64,000 bases of DNA. Source: Rhizobium leguminosarum bv. viciae USDA 2370. Lineage in GTDB: Bacteria; Pseudomonadota; Alphaproteobacteria; Rhizobiales; Rhizobiaceae. The stretch spans positions 1-64,000 of the forward strand of contig NZ_MRDL01000036.1 in the NCBI RefSeq assembly GCF_002008365.1, written 5' to 3'. Shown here one piece after another: positions 8,148-16,548 of the stretch. The notes beneath the pieces were generated by a model that worked only from the letters and a program-made list of their open reading frames with translations, had not been told where the DNA came from and searched no databases. Position 1 is the stretch's first letter. Each line of letters starts with the position of its first letter. Made by a program: the position numbers and the translations under genes.

Positions 8148-8732
8148 TCAACCTGTATTCATCTCCCGAAGGTTTGTAATGAACTGTTGCGGCCTTAGCC
8201 AAATGCTGGGCGCCTTATAACCCATGTGCCGTGCGATATCCGCCACAAAGGCATTGCAGTTGTATACCGATGCCTCCCAGAGACGAGAGGTTGCCTGCAG
8301 TTTGCGTATATACGCAACTGTGTCGTTATATTCATTATCACTCAGCATCACACGCCAGCTTGCTGATCTGTACTGCTCTTCCAGGTCACCGTCCGTCGCT
8401 CCGGTCGAGGCCGGAACCGGTATGAAGTGGCCTATTACATACTGCGCGGCATCGGGAGAAGCTGGGGCAAGCCCTGCAACTTCGGGATTGATCATATTTC
8501 CGTTTTTATCCGCCTGCCCAAAAACGACGTAGGTGTGGCCGTAGGTCAGCGCATAGCGTGAGCGGAATTCGATGAAATGCCGATTTGATTTGTTTTCAGC
8601 CGTATTGGTTGGAGCTACGCCTCTGCCGTTGGATGTATAATGCGGTAAAGGCCTTTTGTCTTCTGTCTGGCATGACGATGCCACGAACGCCAACATAACA
8701 ACTAGCGACACACCGCCTCTTCCAAGCGCCAT
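8148..8732 (-). CDS. Putative lipoprotein with LRAT/NlpC-like His and Cys motifs
   Basis: 194 residues from the ATG at 8732, which has GGAG upstream. A lipobox ends at Cys21 (LAFVASSC), so it is probably anchored in the membrane facing the periplasm. A His in YGHTYVVF (His66) and a Cys in YNCNAFVADIARHMGY (Cys159) are placed in the order seen in circularly permuted papain-like enzymes (LRAT, YiiX/YaeF types, with an NCxxF motif). An amidase, peptidase or acyltransferase role is inference. An L,D-transpeptidase and a tiny lipoprotein lie just upstream, fitting an envelope role. A longer start at 8795 is possible but would put the hydrophobic stretch too far inside. Confidence 0.6.
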   Translation of the reverse strand: MALGRGGVSLVVMLAFVASSCQTEDKRPLPHYTSNGRGVAPTNTAENKSNRHFIEFRSRYALTYGHTYVVFGQADKNGNMINPEVAGLAPASPDAAQYVIGHFIPVPASTGATDGDLEEQYRSASWRVMLSDNEYNDTVAYIRKLQATSRLWEASVYNCNAFVADIARHMGYKAPSIWLRPQQFITNLREMNTG

Positions 8733-8890
8733 CACTAAGCTCCATATGCAGGCCCTGACGAATGCGAGCCCGAAGTCAGCATATAAAAATGCCACTCTTG
8801 CGCTGTGAGTTACGAAGGAGCGCAGCTTGGCGGTTTATGTAAGAAGAGGAAGGGTCTATGTGACCCTTCCTAAGAATCAAACCCGATATG

Positions 8891-9010
8891 CTACTTGTAG
8901 ACTGCTTCTGCCGGCGGTGGGGCCTTCCCCTTGCCTTTGCCAATCGACCCGCAAGCACTCAGATTGGCCACCGCAAACATCGCAACGATTACAATTAGAA
9001 TTCTGCTCAT
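8891..9010 (-). CDS. Very small lipoprotein (39 residues)
   Basis: A short gene with a strong ribosome binding site (GAGGAGAGGA before the ATG). It encodes MSRILIVIVAMFAVANLSAC followed by a short polar tail with GKGKGK, APPPAEA and a final YK. The signal segment is followed by a lipobox (LSAC), with Cys20 as the lipidated residue. The mature peptide is only about 20 residues. Tiny lipoproteins with GKGKAPPP tails are common in rhizobia and are usually unannotated. It lies between the larger lipoprotein gene and the L,D-transpeptidase gene, all leftward. Confidence 0.7.
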   Translation of the reverse strand: MSRILIVIVAMFAVANLSACGSIGKGKGKAPPPAEAVYK

Positions 9011-9175
9011 CAGGAAGTCCTCTCCTCATCATGGAATAGCCCTTCAGGCTACACCTTAAAGTTTAGCGACAATCAGTACCCTGGATAGGGCAGACATGAT
9101 GCAACATGCAACGAATCTACATTAGCAGATACATATTGCTATGGCCAACCCCGCGATTTCAAATGGTAAACACCA

Positions 9176-9763
9176 TCAGATGACAACCACGCGCGTGCCT
9201 ACGCGTGCACGGGAGTAGAGGTCGACGATGTTTGTGTTCGTCAGGCGAATACACCCATTCGAAACGGCACGGCCTATCGACCAGGGGGCATTCGTTCCGT
9301 GCAACCGGAACAGGGTATCTTCTCCGCCTTGGTAGAGGTAGAGGGCCGCTGCACCGAGAGGGTTGAGCGGTCCTCCCGGTATCCCATCGGCATACTTGGC
9401 CAGCCGGGGCTTGCGCTGAATCATGTCATTGGTGGGCTTCCACGAAGGCCACTCTGCCTTATAGCCGATGGTAGCCTCGCCCTTGAAACTCAGTCCTTCC
9501 TCACCGACGGCAACGCCATAGCGAGTCGCCAGTCCGTCTGCCTCCACGAAGTAAAGGTAGCGGCTCGCCGTATCGACGACGATAGTTCCGGGCGGTTCAC
9601 TCCCCGTATACGCGACCTCCTGTCGTCGATAGCGGGGATCGGCATCCGGATCCCTCGCGAATCGGTAGCCCAGTGGCGGCCCATCGCCCGAAGTACATCC
9701 AGAAAGCATCAGAGCCAGGCTCCCCAGCACGAGCCCCCGGCGTGTAATATGCTGTTTGTCCAT
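9176..9763 (-). CDS. L,D-transpeptidase (YkuD/ErfK family), lipoprotein
   Basis: Periplasmic enzyme that cross-links peptidoglycan stem peptides or attaches proteins to them; 195 residues from the ATG at 9763 (ribosome binding site GGTGGAA). The N-terminus has twin arginines (TRRGLVLGSLALMLSGC) and a lipobox Cys23, so it may be a Tat-exported lipoprotein. The YkuD domain fills about 58-195, with the catalytic motif HGTN (His155) and SNGCIRL (Cys171). All active-site residues are present. An earlier ATG at 9799 is possible but unlikely. Confidence 0.88.
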   Translation of the reverse strand: MDKQHITRRGLVLGSLALMLSGCTSGDGPPLGYRFARDPDADPRYRRQEVAYTGSEPPGTIVVDTASRYLYFVEADGLATRYGVAVGEEGLSFKGEATIGYKAEWPSWKPTNDMIQRKPRLAKYADGIPGGPLNPLGAAALYLYQGGEDTLFRLHGTNAPWSIGRAVSNGCIRLTNTNIVDLYSRARVGTRVVVI

Positions 9764-9790
9764 TTCCACCTGCCAAGTAACTCCGTCGAT

Positions 9791-9828
9791 CCCGTTCATT
9801 CCAAATTAGCCCGTTCATTCCAAATTAG
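9791..9828. repeat. Perfect tandem duplication of a 19-bp unit
   Basis: CCCGTTCATTCCAAATTAG occurs twice, back to back, just upstream of the L,D-transpeptidase gene. This looks like a recent slippage event. It may alter the spacing of the promoter of that gene. Apart from this unit, nothing is seen in 9829-9993. Confidence 0.85.
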
Positions 9829-9993
9829 ATTGCGACATCTTTTGATAAAGACACTCAACTCTGTGGAAGAGGAGTTCGCAACACTGGCAACATCTCAAGC
9901 TGCGCAATACCATGCCCTTCTATTTATCCGTGAAACCCCTTGCATCAATAATCGCGCCGATCGAATATTAGCATATCAACAAGGACAGAGACG

Positions 9994-10749
9994 ATGAAGC
10001 TTTGCCTGGAAGGAAAAATCGCGATCGTAACGGGCGCAGGTTCCGGAATTGGTGCCGCCGTTTCCCGACACCTCGCTGAGGAGGGTGCCGAGGTTGTTGT
10101 CGCCGATATCAATGCTGACGCAGCACACACGATTGCCGCCGCAATCAGATCAGAGGGAGGCCGCGCCCGTGAATTTGTCGTCGATGTCAGTGACAGTGAA
10201 AGTGTGCAGAGACTTGTCGATTTTACCGTCGAGACATGTGGCGGCTTGAATCTGGCGGTCAATAATGCGGGAATCGATGGGATGCGCGCAGCGGTCGCAG
10301 ACTATCCGCTCGATAATTGGCACAAGGTGATGAACGTCAATCTGAACGGCGTCTTCTATTGCATGAAGTCCGAAATTGGCGCGATGCTGAAGCTGGGCGG
10401 CGGTGCAATCGTGAATATGTCTTCCACTCTCGGGACCGTTGGATTACCCACCGCGGCGGCATACACCGCGGCCAAGCACGGGGTTGTTGGACTGACGAAA
10501 GTCGCAGCGATGGAGTATGCGAGATTGGGTATCCGCATAAATGCCGTCGGTCCCGGCTGGATCGAAACGCCACTTTTGTCAGAGCATCTTGAGGCGGCGA
10601 GTACGCGACGCATGGCATCGCTTCAACCAATGGGCAGGCGTGGAAAACCGGAAGAGGTCGCGACTCTTGTGTGTTTCCTCCTGTCCGAGCAGGCCAGCTT
10701 CATCACTGGGGTGCACTATTTGGTGGACGGGGCCTATACCGCTCACTGA
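9994..10749 (+). CDS. SDR-family oxidoreductase (FabG/glucose-dehydrogenase-like)
   Basis: Classical short-chain dehydrogenase of 251 residues. Motifs are GAGSGIG (about 14-20), VADIN as the NAD-preferring acidic residue region, NNAG (about 88-91), Ser in NMSSTLG and YTAAK (about 156-160). C-terminal SFITGVHYLVDGAYTAH is typical of FabG-like members. It stands alone, with no same-strand neighbours close by, so the substrate cannot be inferred. GACAGAGACG precedes the ATG. Confidence 0.82.
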   Translation: MKLCLEGKIAIVTGAGSGIGAAVSRHLAEEGAEVVVADINADAAHTIAAAIRSEGGRAREFVVDVSDSESVQRLVDFTVETCGGLNLAVNNAGIDGMRAAVADYPLDNWHKVMNVNLNGVFYCMKSEIGAMLKLGGGAIVNMSSTLGTVGLPTAAAYTAAKHGVVGLTKVAAMEYARLGIRINAVGPGWIETPLLSEHLEAASTRRMASLQPMGRRGKPEEVATLVCFLLSEQASFITGVHYLVDGAYTAH

Positions 10750-11465
10750 AGAAAGGCCTTGAGAAGATGCGACGATGTCCAACCTGCCTCTATTTTGCCC
10801 GACGGTGTGGGTGACCGGGATAGCTCATGTTTTACACGACATCGCGGTCCCTCCGGTGATCCTGTCTGCTATCGCCATGTAGGCTACGTTGGAGGTTCTC
10901 ACGAATAGCAAGACCGGACATGACGGCCATCGCCGCTAACGGGGCGAGATGAAGGCGTGGATTGTGTCGGAGAGTTTGCGGTCGGCGCGATGATGGATGA
11001 CGGTGTGGAGCGTGCCAGACTGAGGCCGAACATACTGTCGTCGTGGCGAACGATGGCGCCGTGTGGCAAGCGCATGTCTCCGAATGCGCCGTTCATCTCC
11101 GGCTCCGTCGGCAGGTGCAGAGAACGAGCCGCCAGGGGCACTTCCACCAGTTTCGTCGCTGCCTTCGGAAACCGCGATCATCTGCTAGCGGGAGAAGAGC
11201 GAGTGGTCACAGGGCGCGAAAGGATAGGTGGAAATAATTGCGGTGCATTCCGTTGGTGACTTTCAGGAGCGTCAAATCTCAGCGCAAATCGGGCCCCAGG
11301 CAACCAAGCTTCTCCTAGATGACCAAAAGAGAGCCCCCTGACAAGGGGGCGTGTGCCGGACCGTAGCTGAGATTGGAAATAGCGCGCAACAACCGAATCG
11401 AAGTCGGAATACGCGCTGCTTTTGCGAGGTTTTCGATCCAAGCTCTTCCATCATGCAAACCCTCG
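10750..11465. other. 716-bp stretch without an intact gene; decayed coding traces
   Basis: No complete gene is visible. On the minus strand around 10930-11180 two overlapping frames look partly coding (one contains LPTEPEMNGAFGDMRLPHGA; the other ends HTVIHHRADRKLSDTIHAF), as if a gene had been frameshifted. The family is not recognised. A hairpin lies at 11333-11350. Confidence 0.3.
11333..11350 (-). terminator. Probable terminator for the glucose dehydrogenase gene
   Basis: GCCCCCT and AGGGGGC pair perfectly around a 4-base loop. Read on the minus strand, the stem is followed by TCTCTTTTGG. It lies about 115 bp past the stop codon of the leftward gcd gene. The U-run is imperfect. Confidence 0.5.
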
Positions 11466-13784
11466 CTAATCTCGGCTCTTCAAAGAGAAGGCAAGGACGT
11501 AGTCGCCGATATCCTTCGAATAGGGTGCGCCGCCAACCGATATCAGGACATATTGCTTGCCTGTTTTCGGTGAGACATAGGTCATGGGCGTCGCGCTCGA
11601 GCCGACTGGCAGCGGATATTTCCAGAGCTCGGTACCGTTCTCGGCGTCATAGGCGCGGATATAATAATCCTGGAAACCAGCGAAAAAGACGACGCCGCCG
11701 GCGGTCGCCGAAGTGCCGGCGTAGCTCGGCAGACCCATCGGCATAGGCAGCTTGGTTTTGATCTTAAACGGCCCGAGTTCTTCGGCGGTGCCGGCTGGAA
11801 CCTGCCATGCGATCTTGCGGGTGCTCAGATCCACTGCGGTGACGGTACCGAAGGGCGGCTGCGTGCAGGGAACGCGGAGCCTTGAGGTCCACATTTCGGT
11901 AGCCATTGCGTAAGGTGTGCCTCGTTGCGGTGCCGAGGGCCCGTGCGCCGTCGTGGTGAGGGCAAAGTCGACATACTCCTCGCGCGGAATGAGTGCGAAG
12001 AGACTGGGCACGCGGATATCGTTCATGAAGACCCGGTTGTTGGGCAGATCGACCGATACGCTTCCCCAATTGAGGCCGCCCAGATTTCCCGGCTGCTGGA
12101 TCGCATACTGCGTGCCGATCGGGGTGAAATCGCCGTCGTAGCGCATCTTGCGGAATGCGATGCGGCATGCCAGCTGATCGAACATCGTCAGGCCCCAGGC
12201 CGTCTGCTCCGTCACGCGCTCCGCACCGATTGTCGGCATGCCGACGGAGTAGGGCTGTGTCGGGGAGAGTTTCTCTTCCGGCGCGCCACCTTCCTGCGAC
12301 ACCGGCTTCTCCTCAACTTCGGCAAGCGGTGTGCCGGTCCGGCGGTCGAGGAGAAAAAGCTGCCCGCGTTTGGTGGTCTGCAGGAGAGCAGGCACGGTGG
12401 CGCCATTACCGTCAGGCAGGTCGATCAGGACCGGTTGGGCCGGCAGGTCATAGTCCCAGATATCGTGATGCACGGTCTGGAATTTCCATTTCTCGCGACC
12501 CGTCGTCACATCGAGCGCCACCAATGTCGCGTTATACTGATCGGCGAAACCAGGGCGATTGACGCCGTAATAATCCGGCGTGGTATTGCCGAGCGGCGCA
12601 TAGATGAGACCGAGCTTGTCGTCGAATGCGGCCGTCGTCCACATGTTGGGGGTGGCCCGCGTATAAGTCTGGCCCTCCGGCGGGAGTTTGGTGATTTCAG
12701 GGTTGCCGAGATCCCATGCCCATTCGAGCTCGCCGGTGACCACGTTGAACGCGCGGATGACGCCCGAAGGTTCGCCGATCTCCTGATTGTCCGTGACCCA
12801 GCCTCCGACGACGATCAGGTTGCGGGCAATCAGCGGCGCCGATGTCTGGAAATAATAGCCTGTCTTGACTTCGCCCATGCCCTGGGAAAGCTGCACGGTG
12901 CCATTGTCTCCGAAGCTCTTGCAGGGAACGCCAGTCTTGCTGTCGATCTCCAGGAGACGGGCATCAATCGTCGTCTGCACCAAACGCTCGTTGCAAAGAC
13001 CATCGGCGGATTGCGCTTCTTGCGGCATCTTGTAGTAACCGAGACCGCGGCAGCGCTGCCAGTAAGGCGCCGTCGCCTTGGGGTCGAAGGTCCAGCGGGG
13101 TTTGCCTGTATCTGCATCGAGTGCTGCGATCACATCTGTCGGCGTGCAGGTGTAGACCGTATCGCCGATCTGCAGAGGCGTGTTCTGATCGGCGCCATCG
13201 CTTTTTCCGGTGCGATATGTCCAGGCAAGATCGAGCTTGGACACGTTGCCGCGGTTGATCTGATCGAATGGGGAATAACGGTCTCCCGCCGTAGTGCGGC
13301 CATAGGATGTCCAGTCGGAGGGAGCGTTGTCGCCTTTGGCGGGCTTGTAGGCGGTGATGTCGGCGGATGGGCGGATGACGCCGTGCGGTACGAAGCTGAG
13401 ACCGAAACCCGCGACAAAGATGAGAGCGGTCACCAAGGCGCCGGCATAAAAGACCTTCCGGTTGGCGCTCGGGGAACGCGACGGCGCAAACAGAAGCGCA
13501 AAGCCTGCCAGCGCGATGGGGGACATCAAGCGGGCAAAAAGCGCCCAAAAATTAAGACCCGACTCCCATAACGCCCAGGGAAGGGTGAAGACGGCGACAA
13601 GCAGGACGATGAGGCTGCCGGATATCTTCCGGCGCCACAGCAGAAACGCGCCAACCACATAAGAAAGCCCAACGATCGCGTAATAGGGGGAGCCGCCGAG
13701 GCGTAGCAGCCAGGCGCCGCCTCCGATCAGCCCCAATCCGATAAAGGCGAGAACAAGACAAAATACGGTAGCCAGCAATTTCAT
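11466..13784 (-). CDS. gcd: Membrane-bound PQQ-dependent glucose dehydrogenase
   Basis: Quinoprotein that oxidises glucose to gluconolactone in the periplasm and passes electrons to ubiquinone; 772 residues, close to the usual size of about 800. The first 140 or so residues hold about five membrane helices. The rest is the eight-bladed PQQ propeller, with blade motifs such as ALDADTGKPRWTFDP, VHHDIWDYDLPAQPV and FAGFQDYYIRAYDAENGTELWK. Asp in the HHDIWDYDLPAQP segment is the usual catalytic region. The start is the ATG at 13784, because GAGGAG lies just upstream. No pqq biosynthesis genes are in the window, so the cofactor must come from elsewhere. In rhizobia and relatives this enzyme drives gluconate secretion and phosphate solubilisation. 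Confidence 0.93.
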   Translation of the reverse strand: MKLLATVFCLVLAFIGLGLIGGGAWLLRLGGSPYYAIVGLSYVVGAFLLWRRKISGSLIVLLVAVFTLPWALWESGLNFWALFARLMSPIALAGFALLFAPSRSPSANRKVFYAGALVTALIFVAGFGLSFVPHGVIRPSADITAYKPAKGDNAPSDWTSYGRTTAGDRYSPFDQINRGNVSKLDLAWTYRTGKSDGADQNTPLQIGDTVYTCTPTDVIAALDADTGKPRWTFDPKATAPYWQRCRGLGYYKMPQEAQSADGLCNERLVQTTIDARLLEIDSKTGVPCKSFGDNGTVQLSQGMGEVKTGYYFQTSAPLIARNLIVVGGWVTDNQEIGEPSGVIRAFNVVTGELEWAWDLGNPEITKLPPEGQTYTRATPNMWTTAAFDDKLGLIYAPLGNTTPDYYGVNRPGFADQYNATLVALDVTTGREKWKFQTVHHDIWDYDLPAQPVLIDLPDGNGATVPALLQTTKRGQLFLLDRRTGTPLAEVEEKPVSQEGGAPEEKLSPTQPYSVGMPTIGAERVTEQTAWGLTMFDQLACRIAFRKMRYDGDFTPIGTQYAIQQPGNLGGLNWGSVSVDLPNNRVFMNDIRVPSLFALIPREEYVDFALTTTAHGPSAPQRGTPYAMATEMWTSRLRVPCTQPPFGTVTAVDLSTRKIAWQVPAGTAEELGPFKIKTKLPMPMGLPSYAGTSATAGGVVFFAGFQDYYIRAYDAENGTELWKYPLPVGSSATPMTYVSPKTGKQYVLISVGGAPYSKDIGDYVLAFSLKSRD

Positions 13785-14039
13785 AGTCTCCTCATCCAAT
13801 CCGCCGCCCGATCACCTGGATTCCAACTCCGACCGTCGCAGGGCACCTCGGGAAGCACAGGGGCCATGGGTTGATGGTCAGAGATGCGTCTTCGGGAGAG
13901 GGGTGCTCTCTCGTTCAATTTTTACCTGATGTACCTGTGGTCACTGACACGCGGCCCCGATCCGGCAATGATGCCGCCGCTACTCTGCAGCAACGGCTTG
14001 CCATTCCAAATCGAGTCAATACTTCTGAAAGGGGCACAG

Positions 14040-15149
14040 ATGTTTCTCGGCGAAAAGCTTGATCAAGCGAACGGGCGACCGACAGGATTCGATTATATGC
14101 GATTACTGTTAGCCTTTTCAGTGCTTTGGATACATACGGCCCGCGTTACGTACGGCGATGACCTGTTTCTCTGGGAGTCACCCTTCCGCCCTGTTATCAA
14201 GTCAGTGCTGCCCATGTTCTTTGTCCTGAGCGGGTTCCTGGTGGCTGGCAGTCTTGAACGATCGAAGACATTGATCTCCTTCCTCGGTAACCGATTTATC
14301 CGGATCTACCCTGCTCTTGCGGTTGAGGTATTGCTGGCTGCCTTTATACTCGGAGCGATCTATACAGAGTATGACCTGCGTGACTATTTCACCGATCCTC
14401 AGTTCTTTACATATCTGATGAATGTCACAGGGCACATTCACTTCAATCTTCCCGGGGTATTCCTGGATAATCCTGATGCCGCGATGGTGAACGGGCAGCT
14501 CTGGACGGTGCCCTTCGAGCTTGAGTGCTATGCGGTGATCGCCGTCCTCTTTGTGCTCGGTGTCGTCAGGCGGCGGGTGATTGCCCTTATCGCAACGCCG
14601 GCCTTGATCATAAGCTTCGGTATCGCAAGATATTGGAAACATGAAAGTGATTGGGCGAATATGCCGACGACTGCGTCAGGCAATCTGCTCATTTGTGCTT
14701 TTCTTGTGGGGGTGACCTTCTACCTCTACAAGGACAAGGTTCGTTGGGATGTTAGAATTTTCCTCGCCTCGGTGGCATTCATACTATGGGCCTATTGGTT
14801 CACCTCCTTTGGGGACTTCGTTGCGATTCCGGCCATAGGCTATGTCACAATCTTCCTTGGCCTCACCTCGCCCCGCAAGCTTGGCGTCCTGCGTGGAGCC
14901 GACTACTCCTACGGCGTCTTCCTCTATGGCTATCCGATCCAACAGGCATTCGTAGCGCTCGGGCCTTGGGCGCATAACTGGTGGCTGAACGGCATTGTCT
15001 GCAGCATCATTGCCACTTGCTTTGCCGCCTTCTCGTGGAGATTCATCGAAAAGCCAGCGCTGAAATTGAGGAAGCAAGTCACCTGGCTGGAAAACTTCAG
15101 GCTCCAACGCGGCGCAAAACGGCAACTGGCCGGCGCAGTCTCGAAATAG
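14040..15149 (+). CDS. Acyltransferase-3 family membrane protein (OafA/NodX/ExoZ type)
   Basis: Integral membrane O-acyltransferase of 369 residues with about ten membrane segments. The conserved N-terminal region reads GFDYMRLLLAFSVLWIHTARV, with the His that is typical of the family. FFVLSGFLVAGSL and RFIRIYPAL are further family motifs. Such proteins O-acetylate or succinylate exported polysaccharides, Nod factors or lipopolysaccharide. It lies 1 kb from the exopolysaccharide locus, so acetylation of that polymer is plausible but unproven. The start at 14040 has GAAAGGGG upstream; a longer open frame from 13884 lacks a credible site. Confidence 0.85.
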   Translation: MFLGEKLDQANGRPTGFDYMRLLLAFSVLWIHTARVTYGDDLFLWESPFRPVIKSVLPMFFVLSGFLVAGSLERSKTLISFLGNRFIRIYPALAVEVLLAAFILGAIYTEYDLRDYFTDPQFFTYLMNVTGHIHFNLPGVFLDNPDAAMVNGQLWTVPFELECYAVIAVLFVLGVVRRRVIALIATPALIISFGIARYWKHESDWANMPTTASGNLLICAFLVGVTFYLYKDKVRWDVRIFLASVAFILWAYWFTSFGDFVAIPAIGYVTIFLGLTSPRKLGVLRGADYSYGVFLYGYPIQQAFVALGPWAHNWWLNGIVCSIIATCFAAFSWRFIEKPALKLRKQVTWLENFRLQRGAKRQLAGAVSK

Positions 15150-15218
15150 GCTTGTCTGTCGATACCGGACCCAAGGCTGGCAATTCCATCGCTGGCGCTT
15201 AACCGACTACAAGGTCAG

Positions 15219-15245
15219 CAGGGCTCGCCATCGCCGCGAGCCCTG
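15219..15245 (+). terminator. Rho-independent terminator after the acyltransferase gene
   Basis: CAGGGCTCGC and GCGAGCCCTG form a perfect 10-bp stem with a 7-base loop, followed by TTTCGTTGTT. It lies 70 bp after the stop codon. Confidence 0.75.
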
Positions 15246-15400
15246 TTTCGTTGTTGCCTGACCCATCACCACTGATGAACACCCCCGTCCGTCATAGGGG
15301 CCGAGTTTTGCGTAGGCGGTTGCGCAACCCTGAGACCGTCAATGTCACATGCTTGCCGGGTAAGCGTGACCCCGACCGCGGCGAGCGCATATGCGCTGAT

Positions 15401-15760
15401 CCTAGAGCCTTTCCTGGTCAGATTGCAGCATTCTGTTGGCTCAAACGGAGTCGGATGGTCGACCGGCCGGCGCGCGTCGTAGCTAGGCTCTACGGCCAAG
15501 CCGGCCGGTCGATCAGCCGGTCCGTTTCAGCCAACCCTCCCGCGGATTTGCCGGGCAAATCTGCAAGACTTTAGAATCGCCGGACGCACCTATTGCTTCG
15601 CATGGCGAAGCAGTGCGGCCGGTGGGCCGGGCATCTTTGCGCCAGGATCAAAGGCGATCGGCTTGAACGTACCAAGAGGTATGTCCTTCGCCAATCGTCT
15701 CTGCCCTGACGAAAACCTGCTCCGGCAGAATGCTGCAATCTGACCAGGAAAGGCTCTAGG
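15401..15760. repeat. 360-bp element with perfect 35-bp terminal inverted repeats
   Basis: Positions 15401-15435 (start CCTAGAGCCTTTCCTGG) recur exactly, inverted, at 15726-15760. Inside is a further 12-bp perfect stem at 15459-15512 (arms TCGACCGGCCGG and CCGGCCGGTCGA). No credible gene lies within. The arrangement suits a RIME-like or MITE-like non-coding repeat. The surrounding stretch 15246-16093 holds no gene that I can support. Confidence 0.65.
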
Positions 15761-16093
15761 CCTATGACTAAACTTATTTTTTCGGAAAAAATGTTCAGTT
15801 CGGCAAGAGAATGCCGTAACCGCATCCCCGGCTTCTGTATAAGCCTTCGATGCCTAAATCTTTCCTGCCGCTATATCCATGAATTTCTTGGTTTTTGACG
15901 ATGGAGTGGCCATGGCGGATGAATAGTCGAATATTCTCCGGCGTAGCTCAGCCGAGTTATTGGGCGGGTGTTAGCAATATTTTAACCGTAATGGATAAAA
16001 TACTTTGATCGGACTTCGTTCTGACTTTGGGTTTTGTCATGTCATTGAGGGCTGACGGTGGCTTGAAGGAGGTGTGAAGAGAGGAACGGAATA

Positions 16094-16393
16094 ATGCTGA
16101 ACAGCACGCTCATCGTGGTTGCCGTCTCCATCGCCGCCGGAGCGACCATTCGCGCTTGGGCCTTTGCAACCTTCGCATTTCTGGTGGTCGCGGCCTTGGG
16201 CGCCGTGACCCTGCTAAAAGGTTCCTCCTTGACGGAAGCGATCGTTTCTTGCCTCGAAGTGCTTGTGTTGATGGAGATATGCTATCTGGCGGGTCTATTC
16301 GCCTTCTCATTGTGGGGGCATATTCAAAAGCGCCGGAAAAAGAACTCCATCGCCGATCGCTCCCATGTCACAGGCAAGCGTCCTCATGGATGA
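16094..16393 (+). CDS. Small membrane protein, 99 residues, paralogue of 20968-21267
   Basis: Family not recognised. It shows three hydrophobic segments: about 5-20 (LIVVAVSIAAGATI), 22-42 (AWAFATFAFLVVAALGAVTLL) and 55-78 (LEVLVLMEICYLAGLFAFSLWG). A basic tail follows (HIQKRRKKN). AGGAGGTG and GAGAGGAACGG precede the ATG. A protein of exactly the same length at 20968 shares SIAAGA-IRAWAFA-FAFLV, GSS and LMEI-YLAG. Both copies flank exopolysaccharide genes, which suggests a role in polymer export or assembly, but nothing in the sequence proves it. Confidence 0.75.
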   Translation: MLNSTLIVVAVSIAAGATIRAWAFATFAFLVVAALGAVTLLKGSSLTEAIVSCLEVLVLMEICYLAGLFAFSLWGHIQKRRKKNSIADRSHVTGKRPHG

Positions 16394-16475
16394 TGACTGA
16401 GGCGGCAGGATGCCCGGTGTTTGCGCTATGTCAGGATGTCTAAAGCGAGGCGCAATCTTTCAGATTTGTTCCTCA

Positions 16476-16548
16476 CGCTTTAGATCTTTATTTCCAACGC
16501 ATGTCGCTATCGCAAAACCGCTGCACGCTTTTGCGCGACATGCTTTAG
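16476..16548. repeat. RIME-like palindromic interspersed repeat
   Basis: A 73-bp element starting CGCTTTAGATC and ending GACATGCTTTAG. A near-identical copy lies at 43628-43698. It can fold: GCATGTCG and CGCAAAA pair with TTTTGCG and CGACATGC. Its outer end supplies the TAA stop codon of the leftward exoY-like gene, and the stem would serve as a terminator for that gene. Confidence 0.75.

Noticed and set aside
11925..13571. Long open frame (548 codons) on the plus strand opposite the glucose dehydrogenase gene
   Set aside because: It is the reverse-complement shadow of a clear PQQ enzyme; composition is Arg/His/Asp-rich with no domain and no ribosome binding site.
15571..15825. 84-codon minus-strand frame in the inverted-repeat element
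   Set aside because: It is read through the 35-bp repeat arm, which is typical of spurious calls in RIME-like repeats.
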